DNA of 60,990 nt from Ignavibacteriae bacterium HGW-Ignavibacteriae-4 (GCA_002839765.1 PGYR01000015.1:1-60990); one strand, 5' to 3'; shown: positions 46,529 to 54,724, counted from the first letter of the stretch. The notes: generated by a model not told the origin, from the sequence alone. Translations and numbers: made by a program.

Positions 46529-47299
46529 TTAATCTTTTTTCATTAGATCATTATAGAAATAGTTATTAATTGTATTACATAATGCAACTATTTGAAGTGA
46601 TTCTTCAGTATCAAAAGTATCATGTCTATTAGGGTTACTTTTTAAATCAAGTAAATATTCTTTAGTTCCTTTGGTTAAAGTCAAAACTCGTTCTGGTAAT
46701 TTATTCACAGATAAACTTATCAAATTATCTTTATCTTTTCTGTCTTTACAAATAAATTCTAGTCTCTTAAAATACCTATTTAACTCCCGAATGAAAGGGA
46801 ATAAATCCTCTCTAATTTCATCAAACCTGTCTTTGAAATTTGCTACTGTATGTATTGAGTCATTTAATAAATTTTTATTTTCAATATCACTTGACATAGT
46901 CTCAATATATTTACTAAGTTCCTTTACATTTTTCTCATAATAGATTACGTGATTTATAATCGAATCCGTCTCACGATACAATAAGTCAAAAGTTCTAGCT
47001 GTCCTTATTTCTTCACTCTGTAGATTTATCAAATTCTTTTGCTCAACTAGTTCTTTCTTCTGAGTATAATAAGTCTGAGCTACTAGAATAACGGTAAATA
47101 TTGAAACCAAAGTTCCAAGGTATCCCCCCAAAAAATCACCTAATTCTGAAGCAGTAAAGTCCCCACAAATTATTTGATTAATAATGTATACTACTGTAGT
47201 TAATACATATACTACAACTATCAGAACTAAAACAGGTTTGGTGTATCTAATTATCTTAGTGTCAAAATCAAATTTTAATCCATTGTCATTCTCACTCAT
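46529..47299 (-). CDS. Putative AbiC-like phage abortive infection membrane protein
   Basis: 256 residues from the ATG at 47299, which has AGAAGG seven bases upstream; an earlier ATG at 47320 is in frame. Two N-terminal membrane helices (VLVLIVVVYVLTTVVYIINQ and FLGGYLGTLVSIFTVILVAQTYY) with the linker LGDFLGG and a long cytosolic helical tail match the putative AbiC (putative phage abortive infection) family. It may sense infection or membrane damage. It sits between the OLD gene (35 bp upstream) and hsdM on the minus strand, in a defence cluster. Confidence 0.7.
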   Translation of the reverse strand: MSENDNGLKFDFDTKIIRYTKPVLVLIVVVYVLTTVVYIINQIICGDFTASELGDFLGGYLGTLVSIFTVILVAQTYYTQKKELVEQKNLINLQSEEIRTARTFDLLYRETDSIINHVIYYEKNVKELSKYIETMSSDIENKNLLNDSIHTVANFKDRFDEIREDLFPFIRELNRYFKRLEFICKDRKDKDNLISLSVNKLPERVLTLTKGTKEYLLDLKSNPNRHDTFDTEESLQIVALCNTINNYFYNDLMKKD

Positions 47300-47334
47300 T
47301 TTTTTTCCTTCTAAAATCATAAGGTCGCTGTTAA

Positions 47335-49224
47335 TTAAGCTAATTTAGATAATATTTTGAACCAAAGTTCTAGTTCTTCTTTACCATTATTTTGTTCTAA
47401 TCTTTCAATTGTCATTTTTTTAACGGCTTGAGTATTTAGAACTTTTTTAACTTTTGACTCTTTTCTCTTTTGTTCAGATTTTTCAAGTTCTTCCCAATCT
47501 TTTAATGAAACTAATTCATGTAAAGCTCTAGCTACAATTAGTGGTACATCATCATTATCACCAAAGTCAGGTATACTAACTAAAGTTCCATTTTCCTCAT
47601 AAGCTTCTTGAATTGCATCTTTAGATAAATAGTTTTCTAACTCTCTTTTTGACGTGTTGAATGCTTTTTTTCTTGGATTATTTTCTAAGTTAATCTGCTC
47701 AACATAATTTTTATATTCATCGACATCATTATCATAAATATGTAATTCTGCTTTTCCTAAACCACTTAAATATTTATTTTGAATGTAGAATTTAAGATTT
47801 GATCCACCTGCAATTACATAAGCTATTTGTTCAGTTTTATTTAAATCAATTATTGAATTATCATTCTCATTGAGAATACGGCTATATTCAAATAGAGCAC
47901 TAATATCATGATTACCTTCAACATAAAGTATTTTCTCAACAGAGTCTCGTGGATTAGGCAAAACACCAAGTGATTTAATAATTTTATCCAGTGTTTCTTC
48001 GTTTAAAATGTAATCATCTTCATAAGAACCATAGTTAATATTAAGCCTATCATCATCGTTGGAAATATAAATTAATGAGGAAATCGGTATTTCTTTAACA
48101 AGGTTTGAACTATGTGTAGTAAAAAGTACTTGAATATTATCTTGTTCACTTAAATCTTGTAATGATTTAATAAGGATTAACTGATGGTTGGGGTGTTGTG
48201 ACGTTTCGGGTTCTTCAATTGCGTATATTATTGAAGGTGAATTGTTATCAGCTTTCTTTTTCTCTGCTTGTGCTTGAAAGAAGCTTAATAGTACAAGTCG
48301 CTTAACTCCACTTCCTCTTTTGTTTAGAGGGATATTTTTTTCATTTAGTAATGTTAAATCAAATATTTTATCCCAGCTAGGACTTTTACTAAAATCTGAC
48401 TTTAGTTTCTCTGCTAGGCTTTCATCTAGGTCTTTTAGTTTTTCAATTGTTAATTCTGCAACTTCAGTTGACTTTTCTTTAACTTCTTTTTCAATTTCTT
48501 CTAATAATTCAACAATTCTAGGTAATGCTAATGACTCTTTAATAGCATGTTTCATGGGATCTTGAACATCTTTATCTTTGTCGTCTATATTCTTATCAAC
48601 TTTAAAAATTGAAAATATTGGAAGATATGTTTTAAGTTTTGACCAAATAGTTTTTAAATTACTATCTGAATCAAGGCTCCCATCAACTTTAATTTCAATC
48701 TCTTCCTTCTCACTTTCGATTGAATCTCTAATTGCTTTTCTTAGTGGTGGATTTTTAGTCTTGTTAATACCATCTAAATCTACATCTAATTCCTTTGCTA
48801 AATTCTTTAATGAAGTATTCTTAAGGCTAAGTATTTCCACAAGTTTTTCATTAGTGGGGTGTAAGGCTATTATGAAAGTCGATTTGGAAATACTTTTTCC
48901 GATTTTAAATATTCTTTTTATTTCAAGATGTCCATTAGAGTTCAGAATGTGTTCTTCAGAAGGACTAGACTCTACTGATGAGTCTAAAACAAGACTTTTA
49001 GGTATTTCATCAAATACACAAGTAATCTCTATTGTACCAGTTTCAAGATCAGTATTTAAATCTCCTTTGTCAACATTATCGTTAAAGAAGCCATCTAACG
49101 CCTCAAGAATTGTCGACTTACCAACATCATTCTTGCCAAGTATACACGTTAAGTCATTTATACGAATAGAAGTTATATTCTTATAACATCTGAAATTTTT
49201 TAATTTTAGTTCAATTAGTCTCAT
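47335..49224 (-). CDS. OLD-family ATPase-TOPRIM nuclease
   Basis: 629 residues. ABC-type ATPase: Walker A GKNDVGKST (30-38), signature-like NKRGSGVKRLVLLS (301-314), Walker B YAIEEPETSQHP (334-345) and H-loop FTTHSSNLV. C-terminal TOPRIM: E436 in LYVEGNHD and D498/D500 in IYDNDVD, then KRELENYL near 526-533. OLD nucleases cut or nick DNA and act in phage exclusion. No UvrD-like helicase (GajB) is adjacent, so a Gabija arrangement is not supported; it may act alone or with the MBL and AbiC-like neighbours. Confidence 0.9.
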   Translation of the reverse strand: MRLIELKLKNFRCYKNITSIRINDLTCILGKNDVGKSTILEALDGFFNDNVDKGDLNTDLETGTIEITCVFDEIPKSLVLDSSVESSPSEEHILNSNGHLEIKRIFKIGKSISKSTFIIALHPTNEKLVEILSLKNTSLKNLAKELDVDLDGINKTKNPPLRKAIRDSIESEKEEIEIKVDGSLDSDSNLKTIWSKLKTYLPIFSIFKVDKNIDDKDKDVQDPMKHAIKESLALPRIVELLEEIEKEVKEKSTEVAELTIEKLKDLDESLAEKLKSDFSKSPSWDKIFDLTLLNEKNIPLNKRGSGVKRLVLLSFFQAQAEKKKADNNSPSIIYAIEEPETSQHPNHQLILIKSLQDLSEQDNIQVLFTTHSSNLVKEIPISSLIYISNDDDRLNINYGSYEDDYILNEETLDKIIKSLGVLPNPRDSVEKILYVEGNHDISALFEYSRILNENDNSIIDLNKTEQIAYVIAGGSNLKFYIQNKYLSGLGKAELHIYDNDVDEYKNYVEQINLENNPRKKAFNTSKRELENYLSKDAIQEAYEENGTLVSIPDFGDNDDVPLIVARALHELVSLKDWEELEKSEQKRKESKVKKVLNTQAVKKMTIERLEQNNGKEELELWFKILSKLA

Positions 49225-49373
49225 ATTTAATTCAATTATTGCAGTTTTATTAATTTTAACACTATTAGGCTGTCTTTTATTAGAGAATAGAGCTTTATTT
49301 AGAAATATGAATATCCAATATTGTTTTCAAAAACAATGCTCATCTTATTTATATTGTAATTAATCGTAATAGT

Positions 49374-50426
49374 TTAACAAGAACATTTTAAAGAATTTGT
49401 ACTAAATTGTCCATTTCTCAATACTAGTTGCACTTTCTGCTTTTTGGTCTTATTCCTACAAACTGTACAATATTTAATATTTTGATCTATATAATCTTGA
49501 CAAGGTCTTTTAACTTGAGATCTATCACTTCTTACGAAAGTCAAGTTAGAGCCACTTATTTTAGAGTATGCTAAAGAACTACTTTGTGCACCATGATGTG
49601 GTGCCGTTACAATTGAATTGTCATTTAATTCAATTGTATTCTTAACAAATGATAAATCAGAATCTGCCGTAAATAGAATTTCTGGTTTTTCAGGTTCCAT
49701 GTACTTGAAGACAAGACTTCTTTCGTTAATTGTGGTTAAATATAAAGCCATATCTAAGTCATCAGCATTGTACTCTGTTAACCCTGTTTCGATGCAATTC
49801 AAAGCCCATAGATTGTGATTTACTTTTGTAGCATCCATATTATCAATAAAACTAAACCATCTAATATATGAACCTGATTCAAGACTTAACTTTAATAAGT
49901 TAGTTATTTTCCGTAAATTTAAATGGATTCCTTGTAAATCATCACTGTAATAATGAAAATGATGCTTCATTTCATTTTTTAAATGTTTATATGTGTTTCG
50001 CACTACATTGTAATTCAGTTTTTCTAGATCATTTTCAAAGTTTTCTTTTTTACGTTCTTGTTCTCTTCCCTTAAATCCCCTAATATTCATTTCAACCTCT
50101 TCATGGTTATTATACTTTCTTAGAATTTCAAGAATAGATAACTTCTTTTTAGAAATTGTATATCCTATAGAGCCTAGTATTTCAGGCATCCAAAGCTCTT
50201 TAAAAGTATACTTTTTAGACTTCAGTATTCCAATAATCCCATAAAGGTGATCCGCATCATAATGTGTACAGATTAATACATCGAAATGATTATCGGGAAT
50301 TTTTTCATCATCTAATAATTGGATAATTTGTTTTCTGCTCAATCCACCATCAACTAGAATATTCTTTCCTTCATCCTCTAAATAAAACGAATCGCCCACG
50401 TTTACTGGCAATGCTGTGAATTTCAT
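49374..50426 (-). CDS. Metallo-beta-lactamase-fold hydrolase with C-terminal Cys cluster
   Basis: 350 residues. The metal motif CTHYDADH at 53-60 (H-x-D-x-D-H) and the later APHHGAQ near 275 fit the MBL/ComEC-like hydrolase fold. The last 33 residues hold a CxxC (C320, C323) and a CxC (C348, C350) knuckle that the core family lacks, suggesting a structural zinc or a nucleic-acid contact. It lies upstream of the OLD gene on the same strand (149 bp) and uses the same strong leader sequence as the kinase-like gene. Function unknown; a nuclease or phosphodiesterase is plausible. Confidence 0.75.
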   Translation of the reverse strand: MKFTALPVNVGDSFYLEDEGKNILVDGGLSRKQIIQLLDDEKIPDNHFDVLICTHYDADHLYGIIGILKSKKYTFKELWMPEILGSIGYTISKKKLSILEILRKYNNHEEVEMNIRGFKGREQERKKENFENDLEKLNYNVVRNTYKHLKNEMKHHFHYYSDDLQGIHLNLRKITNLLKLSLESGSYIRWFSFIDNMDATKVNHNLWALNCIETGLTEYNADDLDMALYLTTINERSLVFKYMEPEKPEILFTADSDLSFVKNTIELNDNSIVTAPHHGAQSSSLAYSKISGSNLTFVRSDRSQVKRPCQDYIDQNIKYCTVCRNKTKKQKVQLVLRNGQFSTNSLKCSC

Positions 50427-50443
50427 AATTCCTCCTCTTGAAA
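50424..50443 (-). promoter_or_regulatory. Strong Shine-Dalgarno leader, copy 1
   Basis: The minus strand reads TTTCAAGAGGAGGAATTATG, ending at the MBL start codon. The same 20 bp occur unchanged before the kinase-like gene at 51527-51546. Such a full GAGGAGG is rare in this window and suggests foreign or deliberately strong translation. Confidence 0.75.
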
Positions 50444-50461
50444 TTTAAAATTTTATTTCAT

Positions 50462-51529
50462 CTAATCAGGCAAACTCACAGTAAACTCAGCGCCTTTGCC
50501 TTCTCCTAAGCTCTCTGCTTCTATTGTACCTGAGTGCTTGTCTATAATCTTTCTGCTAAGGTAAAGTCCTAGTCCTGTTGTGCTTTCACCTGTTGTTCCT
50601 CTTCTTCTTACTTTCGTGAACCTATCGAATATCAGATCCTTGTTCTCTGTTGTAAACCCAACACCTTTGTCTATCACTTTTACAAGGGTGTTTGTACCCA
50701 TTCTAGATGAGTTGACTACTATCTCACCACCCACATTTGAATATTTTATAGCGTTACTGATTAGGTTAGTAAACGCTTGTTTTAGTAGTGCTTCCTTACC
50801 ACTGATAAGTCTAATATCTCCAATCATCTCAATCGATAATTTCTTCCTATGTATCTCATCGGCAAATTGCTCTTTGATACTGTTGAACATCGTTTCTAGT
50901 TCTATTTCTTGCTTCATAGATTTAGTAACAAAGACCTCTTCCATCTCTAGCATCCCTTTTACTGAGTCTATTAGTTCTATTTGTTCTAGAGAAGCAGCTG
51001 CAATCTTGGTCTTTAGGTTCTGCTTTTTCTCATCTGTGTCTGCTTGAGTTATCATCTCAGAGTAGTTATAAACCGCAGTGATTTTGTTTCTTAAATCAAG
51101 TGAGATTATATCTAGCATGTCTTTCTTTTCTTTATGTAGCTCATCAATAGACTTTACAGAGTACTGAACTTTACGCATTAGCCTACCTATATCATCATCG
51201 AGATTCGTTGGCAGGTTCGACATCCTTTTATTCACTATAAAATCATCTAGTGATGTTTCAGTGAGTAATAGAGGTTCTATCAAATTCCTTTGTATAAATA
51301 GTGTTAAAACAATACTACCCAATGTTACAACTAGGATTAGAGCAACTAAAACACTAGTATTACCTTCATTTACATCAAAGAACTTCCAAATTCCAATTGC
51401 AGTGATTATTGGAATCAATATTCCAAGTAAAGTGATTGCGTAGAACTTGTAAGCATAATTCTTAAAAAAACTAAACCGTGATAGAAATTGATATATTTTT
51501 AATTTGAATTTTGAACTATCTACTGTCAT
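50462..51529 (-). CDS. Histidine-kinase-like protein lacking the phospho-acceptor His
   Basis: 355 residues. Two membrane helices (about 30-47, 58-80) precede a HAMP-like linker and the dimerisation helix. There, the usual S-H-D-L-R-N is S-L-D-L-R-N: residue 144 is Leu (codon CTT at 51098-51100, one base from CAT). The ATPase domain is intact: NLISNAIKYS (255-264), DKGVGF (287-292), TTGLGLYLS (317-325). It cannot autophosphorylate at the normal site and may be a pseudo-kinase or signal via another enzyme. No response regulator is adjacent; two small unknown genes lie upstream in the same operon. Confidence 0.82.
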   Translation of the reverse strand: MTVDSSKFKLKIYQFLSRFSFFKNYAYKFYAITLLGILIPIITAIGIWKFFDVNEGNTSVLVALILVVTLGSIVLTLFIQRNLIEPLLLTETSLDDFIVNKRMSNLPTNLDDDIGRLMRKVQYSVKSIDELHKEKKDMLDIISLDLRNKITAVYNYSEMITQADTDEKKQNLKTKIAAASLEQIELIDSVKGMLEMEEVFVTKSMKQEIELETMFNSIKEQFADEIHRKKLSIEMIGDIRLISGKEALLKQAFTNLISNAIKYSNVGGEIVVNSSRMGTNTLVKVIDKGVGFTTENKDLIFDRFTKVRRRGTTGESTTGLGLYLSRKIIDKHSGTIEAESLGEGKGAEFTVSLPD

Positions 51530-51546
51530 AATTCCTCCTCTTGAAA
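51527..51546 (-). promoter_or_regulatory. Strong Shine-Dalgarno leader, copy 2
   Basis: Identical 20 bp to the leader of the MBL gene (50424-50443), ending at the ATG of the kinase-like gene. Confidence 0.75.
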
Positions 51547-51547
51547 A

Positions 51548-51754
51548 TTATTGATTTCTACCACTATTTAGAACTGATTTACCTTTTACTGTGAGTTTAT
51601 ATAAACCAACTTCATCGCCTCTGTGTGGAATAACTGTTTTGAATAATATTCCTTCATAGATTTTACAGAATTTAATCTCTGACTCTTCTTCTAATAGTAG
51701 AGTATTTGTTTCTTCTATCTTTTGTAATATATTATTTACTATCTCTCGATTCAC
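51548..51754 (-). CDS. Small hypothetical protein upstream of the pseudo-kinase gene
   Basis: 68 residues from a GTG at 51754 with GGAGG nine bases upstream. Acidic helical N-terminus (QKIEETNTLLLEEESEIKF), then a polar region GDEVGLYKLTVKGKSVLNSGRNQ. Not recognised. It lies 19 bp after the 85-residue gene and 18 bp before the kinase-like gene, so the three probably form one operon and it may be a regulator or partner of the pseudo-kinase. Confidence 0.55.
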   Translation of the reverse strand: MNREIVNNILQKIEETNTLLLEEESEIKFCKIYEGILFKTVIPHRGDEVGLYKLTVKGKSVLNSGRNQ

Positions 51755-51773
51755 TTCGAACCTCCGAGTTTAT

Positions 51774-52031
51774 TTACCTTTCTAGCCAATATCTAATCAG
51801 TGAATTATCAAAATACTCACCCGTTTTACCTGCTATGTATAGCTTCTCTTTCTCTTCTTTAAAATATTTAACACCGACTATTAGCGTCAACAAGGAACGT
51901 GATCTTTCTGAATCGACGTTAAGCTCCTGCTGAATTTCTTCAAGCAGGTCATCTTTCATAACGAATCCACCGATACCATACTTCTGTATGGCATGTTGGT
52001 GGAAAACGTCTGTTTGAATTTTTGTTATCAT
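51774..52031 (-). CDS. Small hypothetical protein, first gene of the pseudo-kinase operon
   Basis: 85 residues. It starts MITKIQTDVFHQHAIQKYGIGGF, then an acidic helical middle DDLLEEIQQELNVDSERSRS, then IAGKTGEYFDN and ends WLER. No family recognised and no membrane segment. It lies 19 bp before the 68-residue gene. Divergent from the CI-like gene at 52382, across a 350-bp intergenic region, so it probably has its own promoter there. Confidence 0.55.
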   Translation of the reverse strand: MITKIQTDVFHQHAIQKYGIGGFVMKDDLLEEIQQELNVDSERSRSLLTLIVGVKYFKEEKEKLYIAGKTGEYFDNSLIRYWLER

Positions 52032-52381
52032 AAAATCTGAAATTCTTTGTTATATCAAACATAAAAATATTATTTATAATTCTTCTGATGGCAAACCGAA
52101 AGTATAAAAAAAGTCTTTAAGGTATTGATATTAGCTATTGTAGTTAATATATGAAACCTATTTCCTATTCTATTATTAACTAAACATATGAATTGTGTCA
52201 AAATTTTCAATTGTTGAGTTGCGACGTAACCTTATGTTGTATAGGTACATAAATCAGATTATACTTAATAGTTATAGAACTATTTTCGTACTTACGGGCA
52301 GACCGTAAGATATTTATTTTAATTATTATTAGTTTAATAGCAATTGATTTATGTTAATCAGAAATAATAAGAAAATTGATT
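52032..52381. promoter_or_regulatory. Divergent promoter region with hairpin element
   Basis: About 350 AT-rich bases between the pseudo-kinase operon (minus) and the CI-like operon (plus). It contains the 33-bp element at 52284-52316, described separately, and a 7-bp perfect hairpin within it (CTTACGG/CCGTAAG). No small gene recognised. Confidence 0.55.
52284..52316 (+). repeat. 33-bp direct repeat element, copy A
   Basis: 28 of 33 bases match copy B at 54589-54621 (core GTACTTACGGG[C/T]AGAC ... AAGATATTTA). Copy A contains a perfect 7-bp hairpin, CTTACGG-GCAGA-CCGTAAG, followed by ATATTTATTTT. It is 66 bp upstream of the CI-like start and 2.3 kb from copy B. Confidence 0.65.
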
Positions 52382-52894
52382 ATGGGTAGATTAGAAGAAT
52401 CGCTACGATTATACGAAATGATACTAGCAACTGGCTTGCGTAAAGCTAAATTTTCAAGTGTAATAGGAATGTCTCAGCAGTCTCTAAATGATTATTTAGA
52501 CGGCACTTCTGATATTAAAATAATATCAAGGAAATTATTCAGAAAAGGATTTAGTATTGACTGGTTATATTCGGGTAGGGGAAATATGTACTTTTCACCA
52601 GATAGATTCGAAGAGCAATTCAGTTTACCGAGCATTCACGACATCAACAAACAAAAGGTGAGGATCAAAGAATGGATAATAATAAATTTCGAGAGCCTTG
52701 AAAACTTCCAAAACGAAAGGAATGTAGATGTTGAGTTATTGGATAGCTTATACAATGATGATGTTATTCAACATGACCTGCTAGTTAAATTAGAGAATGC
52801 AGGATGTAATTTAAAGTGGACTGTAACAGGAATCGAACCGATGTACATAGATAATTTTAACGGAAAGAAATTAATTAGAAAGGGTAATAAATGA
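52382..52894 (+). CDS. Tandemly duplicated CI-repressor-like HTH protein
   Basis: 170 residues from the ATG at 52382; a TTG six bases upstream is in frame. Residues about 14-70 are a CI-type HTH: RKAKFSSVIGMSQQSLNDYLDG, then the characteristic GFSIDWLYSGRGNMY (56-70). Residues about 93-156 are a second, diverged copy ending in AGCNLKWTVTGIEPMY, where W-L-x-G becomes W-T-V-T-G. It may bind DNA as a regulator of the operon and of the divergent pseudo-kinase genes. It overlaps the TPR gene (ATGA). Confidence 0.68.
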   Translation: MGRLEESLRLYEMILATGLRKAKFSSVIGMSQQSLNDYLDGTSDIKIISRKLFRKGFSIDWLYSGRGNMYFSPDRFEEQFSLPSIHDINKQKVRIKEWIIINFESLENFQNERNVDVELLDSLYNDDVIQHDLLVKLENAGCNLKWTVTGIEPMYIDNFNGKKLIRKGNK

Positions 52895-54288
52895 AAAAGT
52901 ATATTTTAATTCTGATAGCCGTTTGCTTGCTCCCGATGAACCTAATGTCACGTGATTGTTTAGATAAATCATGGAAACAATATAAAAATCACGAATATCA
53001 GCAAGCGATCGAAAGTATTAATTCTTGTTTAGATGATATAATATCAGACGGTAAACCTAAAGAAATGGATTATGCGTTCTTTGGATTAGCAAATAATTAT
53101 ATAAAGCTAGGAGATGTAGATTCAGCCTTGAAGTATATTCTCATAGCGTATGATTTAGAAAAGAAATATGAATTAGATCAATCAAAGACATTAAATGAAT
53201 TAGGTCTAATTTATATCGAAAAAGGGATGAATCACCAAGCAATATATTATTTAAAGAAAGCAAAGGAATTAAATTTAAATTCTAATAATAAAATAGAATA
53301 CAAAAGGAACTTATCCAACTTAGGTTTTGCTTATACAAACTTGGAAATGAAGGATTCTGCAACAGCTTATCTAAATTCTGCCCTTAAAATGTCTGATGAT
53401 GAATTAAAAACAAATCCGATGCTTTTAAATTATTTAGCAGTTTCATTCTTTCAAAATAAGGATTATTCAAAATCATTATACTATTTGGAACAATCTTTCA
53501 AAAATTTGACTACTAAGAATAACCAATTAGAAATCTTTATTATTAGTACTAATCTTGAATTAGTAAAATTGTATAATAATATGGAAATTAATAGTTCTAT
53601 TTTTAAAGAATACCTCACATTCACAAAAGCAAAACAAAACTCAAGATATTTTGCAGATGCTAATTATAAGATGTCTATTATAGTATCTAAAGAAAAGGAT
53701 TTAAAAGAAGGTACACGTTATCTTAACGTAGCTAATTCGATATATGTAGAATTAGGGAATATTCTAAAGGCAAAGGAAATAACGAAAACATTTCTATTAG
53801 CAAACAAGATAAGTAAGGTTTCAAATTTGAAATATTCTGAGAATGAACTTACAGAGTTGTTAAATATAGAGTATTCGAAACAATTAGAAAAAGATTTAGA
53901 AGCTAGAATTTCTTCAGATTCATATATTGTAAATATGAAAGAAGAACTTTATTATTCTGAAATTTCATTTTACATGGTTTTGTCTATTTTGATCTCAGTA
54001 TTATTTACAATAGGTATTGCAATTTATAGAATCCGAAAGAATAATTACATCAAGATGCTAATTGAAAGTTATAATAATTATTTGGAATTAATATATCAAT
54101 TGGATTCAAATAGATTAAAGCTTAATCTTTCAAAAATAACAAACTATATGGCTCTTGATAATACTTTTAGAGAGAAACAAATATTCACGGAGTTAGTAGA
54201 TGAAGTCGTGAAAGATACTAATATGATTCGTAAAACCGTAAAAAGCGGTATTGATTTTCAACAAAATAAGAGGTTAAATAATGTCTAA
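52891..54288 (+). CDS. TPR-repeat membrane protein
   Basis: 465 residues. Signal peptide about 1-20, then TPR-like helical pairs from about 25 to 310 (e.g. AFFGLANNYIKLGDVDSALKYILIAYDLE, LNELGLIYIEKGMNHQAIYYLKKAKEL). A single membrane helix lies at 365-383, followed by a cytosolic helical tail with no HATPase domain. The layout resembles TPR-sensor kinases that stop before the dimerisation/ATPase parts, which fits the pseudo-kinase next door. It overlaps both neighbours (ATGA start; 8 bp at the end). Confidence 0.68.
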   Translation: MKKYILILIAVCLLPMNLMSRDCLDKSWKQYKNHEYQQAIESINSCLDDIISDGKPKEMDYAFFGLANNYIKLGDVDSALKYILIAYDLEKKYELDQSKTLNELGLIYIEKGMNHQAIYYLKKAKELNLNSNNKIEYKRNLSNLGFAYTNLEMKDSATAYLNSALKMSDDELKTNPMLLNYLAVSFFQNKDYSKSLYYLEQSFKNLTTKNNQLEIFIISTNLELVKLYNNMEINSSIFKEYLTFTKAKQNSRYFADANYKMSIIVSKEKDLKEGTRYLNVANSIYVELGNILKAKEITKTFLLANKISKVSNLKYSENELTELLNIEYSKQLEKDLEARISSDSYIVNMKEELYYSEISFYMVLSILISVLFTIGIAIYRIRKNNYIKMLIESYNNYLELIYQLDSNRLKLNLSKITNYMALDNTFREKQIFTELVDEVVKDTNMIRKTVKSGIDFQQNKRLNNV

Positions 54289-54556
54289 TACTCCACCACC
54301 ATCAAATTACCAATGGATAGGTAATACCTTAAGTTATACTTTAGCACCTGAAGTTGTAGGTCTAAAGTTAGAATATAAAAGAGAAGGTGAAACGATCACT
54401 CATTTAATATTTGATGATAAAACTTCAGCACCAACTAGTGTGGTTCTATCTTCCTCTCTGGGGCCCAAAGGAACCATTACAGGTATTACTGGAGAGGGTG
54501 ACCATTCGGTGTGGGGTCCTCCAGGTACGGAAGAAATAACTAATCAAACAGTATAG
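54281..54556 (+). CDS. Small hypothetical protein of the TPR operon
   Basis: 91 residues, overlapping the TPR gene by 8 bp. It starts MSNTPPPSNYQWIGNTLSY, then VGLKLEYKREGETITHLIFDD, and is rich in Gly, Ser, Thr and Pro at the end (GPKGTITGITGEGDHS, WGPPGTEEI). Predicted beta-rich and soluble; no signal. Not recognised. It closes the operon just before the second 33-bp element. Confidence 0.5.
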   Translation: MSNTPPPSNYQWIGNTLSYTLAPEVVGLKLEYKREGETITHLIFDDKTSAPTSVVLSSSLGPKGTITGITGEGDHSVWGPPGTEEITNQTV

Positions 54557-54588
54557 ATTAAATTTTATCTGCCCGTGATTACAACTTT

Positions 54589-54621
54589 TTTTGTACTTAC
54601 GGGTAGACTTCAAGATATTTA
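54589..54621 (+). repeat. 33-bp direct repeat element, copy B
   Basis: 28 of 33 bases match copy A at 52284-52316. The local 7-bp hairpin of copy A is broken here (CTTACGG versus CTTCAAG), but ACGGGTAG can pair with an upstream CTGCCCGT (54569-54576) with one G-U, so copy B may act as a terminator of the upstream operon. It follows the 91-residue gene by 32 bp. Confidence 0.65.
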
Positions 54622-54691
54622 AAATAATTTTTATTAAGTTTAACAAATCGAATTAATAAATATTCATATACAACTAATATAGGAGGAAAGT

Positions 54692-54724
54692 ATGGGGAAT
54701 AAAAAAAGGTCAGAAAAACCTTGA
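54692..54724 (+). CDS. Possible 10-residue leader peptide
   Basis: ATG preceded by AGGAGG; reads MGNKKRSEKP then TGA. Its last five codons overlap the left arm of a hairpin (54707-54714). The strong ribosome site makes translation likely if transcribed; a leader peptide is inference. Confidence 0.35.
   Translation: MGNKKRSEKP

Noticed and set aside
48578-49186. 202-codon ORF, plus strand, antisense to the OLD gene
   Set aside because: Rich in Ser, Leu and Ile as expected from reading the opposite strand of Lys/Asp/Glu-rich genes, and no ribosome-binding site; the OLD ATPase-TOPRIM reading is clearly correct.
47335-49224. Gabija system
   Set aside because: The OLD-family protein resembles GajA in domain order, but no UvrD-like helicase gene is adjacent on either side, so Gabija is not supported.
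50580-51047. 155-codon ORF antisense to the pseudo-kinase gene
   Set aside because: Same reason: Ser/Ile/Leu-rich antisense reading of a coding region with intact HATPase motifs.
35926-54621. Integrative element with known integrase
   Set aside because: An excisionase-like HTH and iteron-like repeats are present, but no integrase, transposase, relaxase or tRNA attachment site is visible in the window; an island is likely but its mobilisation cannot be assigned.
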